A DNA stretch of 28,995 nt from positions 1 through 28,995 of IMG/VR virus record IMGVR_UViG_3300028925_013394, one strand, 5' to 3'. Source of the DNA: a virus. Within the stretch, counting starts at the first letter, position 1; every line of letters begins with the position of its first letter. A program made the translations under genes and the position numbers. The notes under the pieces are model-generated. The model had not been told where the DNA came from, did not search any database, and worked only from the letters and a program-made list of their open reading frames with translations. Shown in pieces: positions 23,595 through 28,995 of this stretch.

Positions 23595-26500
23595 ATATTG
23601 GAATTGATACAATAGACAAGATATATCACATTGCTGATGTACATGTTAGAAATGTCACACGACATAAAGAATATAGACTAGTCTTTAACAGATTATATTC
23701 GTATATCAAAAAAACTAAAACTAAGAATTCTTTAATATACGTAGCCGGAGATATCGTGCACGCAAAAACAGATATGTCTCCGGAACTAGTACATGTAGTG
23801 TCGGAATTCTTTAAAAATCTAGCAGATTTGGCACCTACTATTATTATCATGGGCAATCATGATTGTAACCTAAATAATAGTTATCGCCTAGATGCCCTTA
23901 GTCCGATCGTTAAAGCCTTAAATCATCAAAGGCTACACTATCTTAAAGACAATGGTATATATTGTATTTCCGGAGTACACTTTAACGTAATGTCGGTGTG
24001 TGACAAGCCAGTAGATTATATTAGAGCTGATAGTTTTGATGGAGATTATAAAATTGCATTGCACCATGGATCGGTCCACAATGCCTCCACGGACGCCGGC
24101 TTTACTTTAAGTAACACCCATGTAACTACGACTATGTTCGATGGACATGACTTAGTATTATTAGGAGATATTCATAAGCCGCAATATTTAAATGATGAAA
24201 AGACTATAGCATATGCTGGGTCATTGATTCAACAAAACCATGGAGAAGCATTAGGCCATGGCATTATGGTATGGGACTTGGCATCTAAGGCATGTGAGTT
24301 TGTCGACATTCCAAACGACTATGGATATTATACATATCATATTGAGAATGGCAAGATAATGAACCCTAGTGATGCAGTGCCATTACGTCCTAGATTAAGA
24401 CTAAAAATAAAGGATACAGACTCAGCAACTGTTAAGGAACTAGTTGCAAAAATTAAATCACAACATAAAGTCCAGGATATATCAATTCAGAGAATTAATG
24501 GACTAAATACCACTGATTCAAAAAAGAAAATTAATTTTGGTAATATACGAGATGTGGAATGGCAAAATAAGGTCATTACCGAGTATCTAACAGCTGAGTA
24601 TGCATTAGATGATAAATTATTAGACACCATACGACATATAAATCGTACAGTACATAGTAAGTTGCCAGTAAACCCATTAACGAGAAATATAACATGGATG
24701 CCAAAGAAGTTTGAATTCTCTAATATGTTTAGTTATGGAGAAAATAATTCAATCGACTTTACAAACATGCATGGACTTTATGGTATATTTGCTCCTAATG
24801 CAGCTGGCAAGTCCACTCTGTTGGATGCACTATCATTTTGCTGTTTTGACAAATGTTCTAGAACAAAGAAAGCAAAGCATGTACTAAATAATAAAAAATC
24901 TAGATTTGATTGTAAGTTTGAATTTGAATTAGGGAAGTACAATTACTTTATCGAACGGAAAGCAAAGCGGCATTCAAATGGCCATGTTAAAGTCAATGTA
25001 AATTTTTGGAGAGTAGATGCATCTGGGAACGAAGAGAACCTCAATGGGGACCAAAGAGATTCAACAAACAAAAGTATACAGCAATATTTAGGTACATATG
25101 ATGACTTTGTATTGACAGCATTGTCATTGCAAAACAACAACACCGGATTTATTGATAAGAGTCAACGAGAACGTAAGGAATTATTGTCCCAATTCTTAGA
25201 CATCGATATATTCGAACAACAGTATCAGATTGGACATGATGAAATAAAAGATACTGCGGCATTAATTAGAGAATATAAAAGAAAAGATTTTTCAACCGGC
25301 CTTGCATCATCTAAAGATATAATTAGTCAATATACGGGCTCATATGAACAAATGAAAGTTGATAAGGTAGAGCATGATGAAATGAAGACTAGCCTCAATG
25401 ATATTATTTTCACTATGACCACGGAATTAAAGAAAGTTGATGCCACATTAGACTCGGTAGAAGATGTGAAATCTGAAATTGAAAGAATGGAAGGTGAGTT
25501 GCAAGAAGTAGTTGCAAATAGAAATACTCAAAAAGAAATGATCGTCGAACAGAAGGACATCATAAAAGAAACCGAACAGAAAATAAATAAAGTCGATGAA
25601 AAGGCATTACAACATGCATTGATTGAATTGAAGGACTATAAAGATACTGTTATAAAATTAAATAACGATTTAAAATTAAAACAGCTAAAAATTCAACATG
25701 CCCAAAAGATAGTATCTAAATTAGATAAACATGCATGGGATGAGAATTGTAGTTTCTGTATGGCCAATCCTTGGTTACATGAAACTAAACAAGTTGCAGA
25801 CCTGTTGCCAAAGTTAATTGACGAAGAACAGGTTATAGAATTTGATATTAAGCATTTTGAAGATGGTATTGCAAAGGTAGAGTATGAAGATATGCCAAAG
25901 GAAAAGTTAAAATTATTAGGAAAATTAAAAGCCAAGGCAACCGACTTGGATAGAACATTAAATAATCTAGAAAGAGAACTTGAACAATTCAAATGGAAAC
26001 TTCATAAATGTCGTGAAGACATAAAAACAAGTAAATTAGAACTAAAAAAATCATTAAAACAAAAATCTGACTTAGAATTTAATAAAAATAAGAATGCCGA
26101 GATACAGGAAATTCGAGATGAAATTTCTACCGTTAATATAGATATTAGCGAGTTTGATTCGAAATTATTAACGTTATCTGGCAAGCTAAAATTGGCAGAA
26201 AAGACGAAACAAGATGCCCAAGGCGGCATAGATAGATTAAAAGAACTAGAACAACAGTACCAAGGATATGAATATTATCAAAAAGCTGTTAACAGAGACG
26301 GAGTCCCATATCATTTAATAACAAAGGCGCTTCCTCAAATTGAATCTGAAATTAATAATATTCTTAACCAAGTAGTAGAGTTTACAATCGTATTACATAC
26401 AGATGGCAAAAATATAAATGCTCATATTGTTTATGATGATGATAATTATTGGCCATTAGAATTGACGTCCGGAATGGAAAAGTTTATTTCATCATTAGCA

Positions 26501-26740
26501 ATTAGGACTTCATTGATTAATGTATCAAATTTACCAAGACCAAATTTCTTAGCAATAGATGAGGGATTTGGAGTATTAGATTCAAATAACCTTAATTCAA
26601 TGTTTATGTTATTTGAATATCTTAAGTCACAATTTGGGTTTTTGTTATGTATTTCCCATATCGATTCCATGCGTGACATTGTAGATAAATTAGTAGAAAT
26701 AAAGAAAGTTAACGGATACTCTGAAATTAACTTTACCTGA
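23582..26740 (+). CDS. 47/46: Mre11-Rad50 (SbcD-SbcC, T4 gp47-gp46) single-chain fusion
   Basis: A 1052-residue protein. The N-terminal part (about 1-300) is a metallophosphoesterase with Asp19 and His21 (ADVH), Asp57 (AGDIVHA), Asn92-His93-Asp94 (GNHD), His161-His162 and Asp196/His198 (GDIHKP). The C-terminal part is Rad50-like: Walker A with Gly409-Lys410-Ser411-Thr412 (the first Walker Gly is Ala404), a Q-loop Gln near 514 (SLQNNN), zinc-hook Cys723 and Cys726, coiled coils on both sides (about 580-720 and 750-910), signature LTSGMEK (961-967) and Walker B Asp993-Glu994. The nuclease part trims ends and the ATPase part holds and senses DNA, for recombination-dependent replication. T4 makes these as two proteins (339 and 560 residues). 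GAGGA lies 5 bases before the start. Confidence 0.9.
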   Translation: MRTIDIGIDTIDKIYHIADVHVRNVTRHKEYRLVFNRLYSYIKKTKTKNSLIYVAGDIVHAKTDMSPELVHVVSEFFKNLADLAPTIIIMGNHDCNLNNSYRLDALSPIVKALNHQRLHYLKDNGIYCISGVHFNVMSVCDKPVDYIRADSFDGDYKIALHHGSVHNASTDAGFTLSNTHVTTTMFDGHDLVLLGDIHKPQYLNDEKTIAYAGSLIQQNHGEALGHGIMVWDLASKACEFVDIPNDYGYYTYHIENGKIMNPSDAVPLRPRLRLKIKDTDSATVKELVAKIKSQHKVQDISIQRINGLNTTDSKKKINFGNIRDVEWQNKVITEYLTAEYALDDKLLDTIRHINRTVHSKLPVNPLTRNITWMPKKFEFSNMFSYGENNSIDFTNMHGLYGIFAPNAAGKSTLLDALSFCCFDKCSRTKKAKHVLNNKKSRFDCKFEFELGKYNYFIERKAKRHSNGHVKVNVNFWRVDASGNEENLNGDQRDSTNKSIQQYLGTYDDFVLTALSLQNNNTGFIDKSQRERKELLSQFLDIDIFEQQYQIGHDEIKDTAALIREYKRKDFSTGLASSKDIISQYTGSYEQMKVDKVEHDEMKTSLNDIIFTMTTELKKVDATLDSVEDVKSEIERMEGELQEVVANRNTQKEMIVEQKDIIKETEQKINKVDEKALQHALIELKDYKDTVIKLNNDLKLKQLKIQHAQKIVSKLDKHAWDENCSFCMANPWLHETKQVADLLPKLIDEEQVIEFDIKHFEDGIAKVEYEDMPKEKLKLLGKLKAKATDLDRTLNNLERELEQFKWKLHKCREDIKTSKLELKKSLKQKSDLEFNKNKNAEIQEIRDEISTVNIDISEFDSKLLTLSGKLKLAEKTKQDAQGGIDRLKELEQQYQGYEYYQKAVNRDGVPYHLITKALPQIESEINNILNQVVEFTIVLHTDGKNINAHIVYDDDNYWPLELTSGMEKFISSLAIRTSLINVSNLPRPNFLAIDEGFGVLDSNNLNSMFMLFEYLKSQFGFLLCISHIDSMRDIVDKLVEIKKVNGYSEINFT

Positions 26741-26760
26741 TATTTATTATAAATAAAGGA
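26740..26760 (+). promoter_or_regulatory. ATATTTAT palindrome and AAAGGA ribosome site before 26769 gene
   Basis: TATTTAT (26741-26747) and ATAAATA (26749-26755) form an inverted repeat, giving ATATTTAT on this strand and TATAAATA at 26748-26755. AAAGGA at 26755-26760 is 8 bases before the ATG. CCT at 26736-26738 can pair with AGG at 26757-26759, so the Shine-Dalgarno sequence may be weakly masked. The adjacent TAAT-rich composition makes chance pairing likely. Confidence 0.35.
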
Positions 26761-26768
26761 TATGTTAT

Positions 26769-28995
26769 ATGCCCGCAGGAACATGGAATCTAGGTCGATT
26801 ACGAAAACATGCTGAATATGTAGGTCTTAAAGATCTAGGTATATCAATAATAGATACGACTGCCGATGCAGATCAATACTTTAATGTAGCAGAATTTCCT
26901 ACTACATTGACGGGAGGTAAAAACCTCTTTAAACTCAGGGCAAATGCAGCAACATTAGTCAAAAATTCTAAAATACATATTGAAGTTCTAGATTCCAACG
27001 GCGACCCAATTTACAACGAGCCTATTAGTTATTTAGAGTCTGATGGTACTCGAGTAATTGCGATATATATTTATCCGGATACACCATATGGTACGGCCAC
27101 GGTATATCTAGCAGGTCGAGCAATGATCGGCCCCAATGGCCGCAAATTAAGAGCCAGTCAAGATGTAAATGACCCAGATTATTTCAACTTCCCAAATACA
27201 TTATGGTCACGTACTATTCCATGTGCCCCATCTCGGTATAATACATCTGAAATTATATTTACGAGAAAGCCTAAAGTAACACTAACAGAAATTGTACAGC
27301 CATATCTGCAGCCACAAAATTTAACAAATGTTGCAACACAAAGTTTTGCAACCGGCACATGTATAATTAAGCCGAAGCCGTCAGCGATGACAACAACAGC
27401 TGTACAGTTAAATATCCAGGGCGACCCAGCACCGGCTGCGTTCCAAGGCGATGTTGCATCAAATACACCGGCGCCATACCTAGGTACGCAGATAATACCA
27501 TCACCATCAGCATTAGCGTTAGCTGACGCCGGCGGAATAGATGAAGTTGTGGCAAATGGGACATTTGATATAGCACTTGGACCAGTTACCGCAACAACAA
27601 CGAATATCATAACTGCATTAGACGAATCAATATTCGAGACGTCAGACGCATTTTTTACAACCGATATTGGCACCGGCGACGTTATTACAGTTGTGAACCC
27701 ACAGGTTCAGCCGACACAAAATGGCGCCCTATTAAATTCTAATACACAGCTAGTTCCTGGCACACAACACAACGAAGGAGTGAATTCGGCCATAGCGAAT
27801 AATATATATTCATTATCCGGATCATACCACTTTGTCATTAGTAGTGTTATTACAACAAAAAAGGCCAATGTAATACTAATACCAGAGCCTGCAGGATTCA
27901 AAAACATATCAGATGCTAATACAGGGGGAAAGTGGCAAGTAGAACTTAACTCAGCTGATGGGGTCGGTCAGATAATTGACGAAGTACAGCCAACATCTAA
28001 TTATACATGTAGTTTCACATTACCATTTGTGTATTCAACGACAGAGCAGTCTCAGTCATTTGCAGAAATAAAGATTGCAGATATAGAACCGGCAACCGGC
28101 GATGTTTATAAACTAAGGACATATTACAAAGCTGGAGGAGCGTTCGGCGATTTTATTGACGCCGGCGAAACAGTAATAGAACAATTAGAACTTCTAGAAG
28201 ATATTAATGCATTTGAAGGAACTCCATTGGATGGTGCCCAATATAATAGAATAGGGGTCTTTACTAGCTTAACAGATTACCAGACATATTGGACGTCTAG
28301 TCAAGGAGCTATACCACCAACAATTGGCATTACAGAATCATTTGAGCCAGATGATATGATGAGTGGTATACGACTAACGCCATCTGGCAACTACGGCGCA
28401 GATGACTTTGGTTATATTAAAATTAAAAATGCCTATAGGCCTACTCTAGCAAAAAATACACAATACATATTAGCAATAAATGCTTTCGCAGACCTCGCCT
28501 TTACATCAACAGACCCAAATGTTACTGATACGCCCCAATTGGATATATATATCTCCGGCAGCCAAGGAAACATTAACGTCGACGGCTTAACTTTAAATGC
28601 AAATATAACGTCGCCATTTGATATATATGAAGATTCCTTGCAAGGCAATTTTGCAGACGATGGAGCATTTGGTATCCGGATCGGGTCAATACAAGCACCC
28701 CCTCAAATAGACGACCCTAATTACCCGGCCATTTTTAGATTTGAAAGTCTATCAGACCAGATAGTTGATTTAATCATTGTCCAACGAAATGGACGATTTA
28801 ATATAGGCAATATAAGTGTAAAGACATTCAACGAATCTAAATTTACACCGAACTTTACTAGAGTCAATACACGTATCCCGACTCAGTTTTTAAAAACGCC
28901 GTTAACATTTAAGATAGTATTTTATGATAAATTAAGTAATCAGGCAGACACTGAAGCAGTAATATACCCTGTCACATTTACGGGAGAAAACACCG
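26769..28995 (+). CDS. Large virion structural protein, N-terminal part (3' end outside window)
   Basis: An ATG preceded by AAAGGA with 8-base spacing opens a frame that runs 742 codons to the last base with no stop. The N-terminus reads MPAGTWNLGRLRKHAEYVGL, then an Ile/Val-rich beta segment with YNEPISYLES. Most of the rest is Thr, Ser, Asn and Gly-rich with strong beta composition, including IYSLSGSYHFVIS near residue 352 and FTLPFVYSTTEQ near 420. It has no signal peptide or membrane segment and no catalytic motif I can see. It resembles tail or fibre proteins in composition. A rival ATG at 26762 is in another frame and stops after 17 codons, so 26769 is chosen. Confidence 0.75.
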   Translation, partial: MPAGTWNLGRLRKHAEYVGLKDLGISIIDTTADADQYFNVAEFPTTLTGGKNLFKLRANAATLVKNSKIHIEVLDSNGDPIYNEPISYLESDGTRVIAIYIYPDTPYGTATVYLAGRAMIGPNGRKLRASQDVNDPDYFNFPNTLWSRTIPCAPSRYNTSEIIFTRKPKVTLTEIVQPYLQPQNLTNVATQSFATGTCIIKPKPSAMTTTAVQLNIQGDPAPAAFQGDVASNTPAPYLGTQIIPSPSALALADAGGIDEVVANGTFDIALGPVTATTTNIITALDESIFETSDAFFTTDIGTGDVITVVNPQVQPTQNGALLNSNTQLVPGTQHNEGVNSAIANNIYSLSGSYHFVISSVITTKKANVILIPEPAGFKNISDANTGGKWQVELNSADGVGQIIDEVQPTSNYTCSFTLPFVYSTTEQSQSFAEIKIADIEPATGDVYKLRTYYKAGGAFGDFIDAGETVIEQLELLEDINAFEGTPLDGAQYNRIGVFTSLTDYQTYWTSSQGAIPPTIGITESFEPDDMMSGIRLTPSGNYGADDFGYIKIKNAYRPTLAKNTQYILAINAFADLAFTSTDPNVTDTPQLDIYISGSQGNINVDGLTLNANITSPFDIYEDSLQGNFADDGAFGIRIGSIQAPPQIDDPNYPAIFRFESLSDQIVDLIIVQRNGRFNIGNISVKTFNESKFTPNFTRVNTRIPTQFLKTPLTFKIVFYDKLSNQADTEAVIYPVTFTGENT

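Noticed and set aside
26762-26815. Earlier ATG before the last gene
   Set aside because: It is in another frame and stops after 17 codons.
27179-27673. Minus-strand open frame of 164 codons
   Set aside because: It is antisense to the 742-codon + frame, which has a good start and no stops; the minus product is Val/Ala/Gly-rich without motifs.
1-28995. tRNA, CRISPR array or insertion sequence
   Set aside because: The gaps between genes are at most about 130 bases and none contains a cloverleaf-like pattern, spaced direct repeats with spacers, or terminal inverted repeats with a transposase.

Overview
The window is a stretch of an A+T-rich tailed-phage genome, most likely an uncultured myovirus of the wider T4-like group and probably marine. 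All convincing genes are on the + strand, are tightly packed and often overlap by a base or a few. Diagnostic genes are a gp55-like late sigma factor, a gp5-like baseplate hub, gp25 and gp6 baseplate wedge proteins, a DnaG-type primase and Mre11/Rad50 (T4 gp47/gp46) homologues. The host cannot be read from the sequence. I see no tRNA, CRISPR, insertion sequence or integrase, and no stretch above 300 bases lacks a gene.

Layout. 1-210: C-terminal end of an ATP-dependent DNA ligase. 243-3042: UV-damage endonuclease, a 57-residue protein, a 4-helix membrane/coiled-coil protein and a small basic cysteine protein. 3091-5551: ClpP-like peptidase, HD-domain hydrolase, one-helix membrane protein and the gp55-like sigma factor. 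5581-22091: virion module with an uncharacterised small protein, gp5-like hub, two unknown proteins, gp25, gp6, a CBM96/DNRLRE-like protein, a large unknown protein, a 1366-residue gpI/gp7-like protein carrying a LamG-like domain, then three structural proteins, of which the last two share a C-terminal module. 22118-26740: T7 endonuclease I-like junction resolvase, primase, and one polypeptide holding both Mre11 and Rad50 parts. 26769-end: a large open frame (742 codons so far) that leaves the window, probably virion structural.

Two kinds of leader sequence stand out. A 28-base module beginning (A/T)TTACG precedes uvsE, clpP and the primase, none of which has a Shine-Dalgarno sequence. A second motif, ATATTTAT, lies 15-21 bases before five other starts, all of which have a clear AGGA/AAGGA/AAGGG. 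This looks like two expression classes (early/middle against late), with the gp55-like factor a candidate for reading the second. At 5553-5573 the left arm of a hairpin pairs with a Shine-Dalgarno sequence around the ATATTTAT motif, resembling the known T4 arrangement in which only late transcripts are translatable.

The most notable observations are the single-chain Mre11-Rad50 fusion, the two leader classes with the hairpin, the three lectin-like folds in one baseplate module, and the ClpP-like peptidase with a complete triad but no visible ATPase partner.
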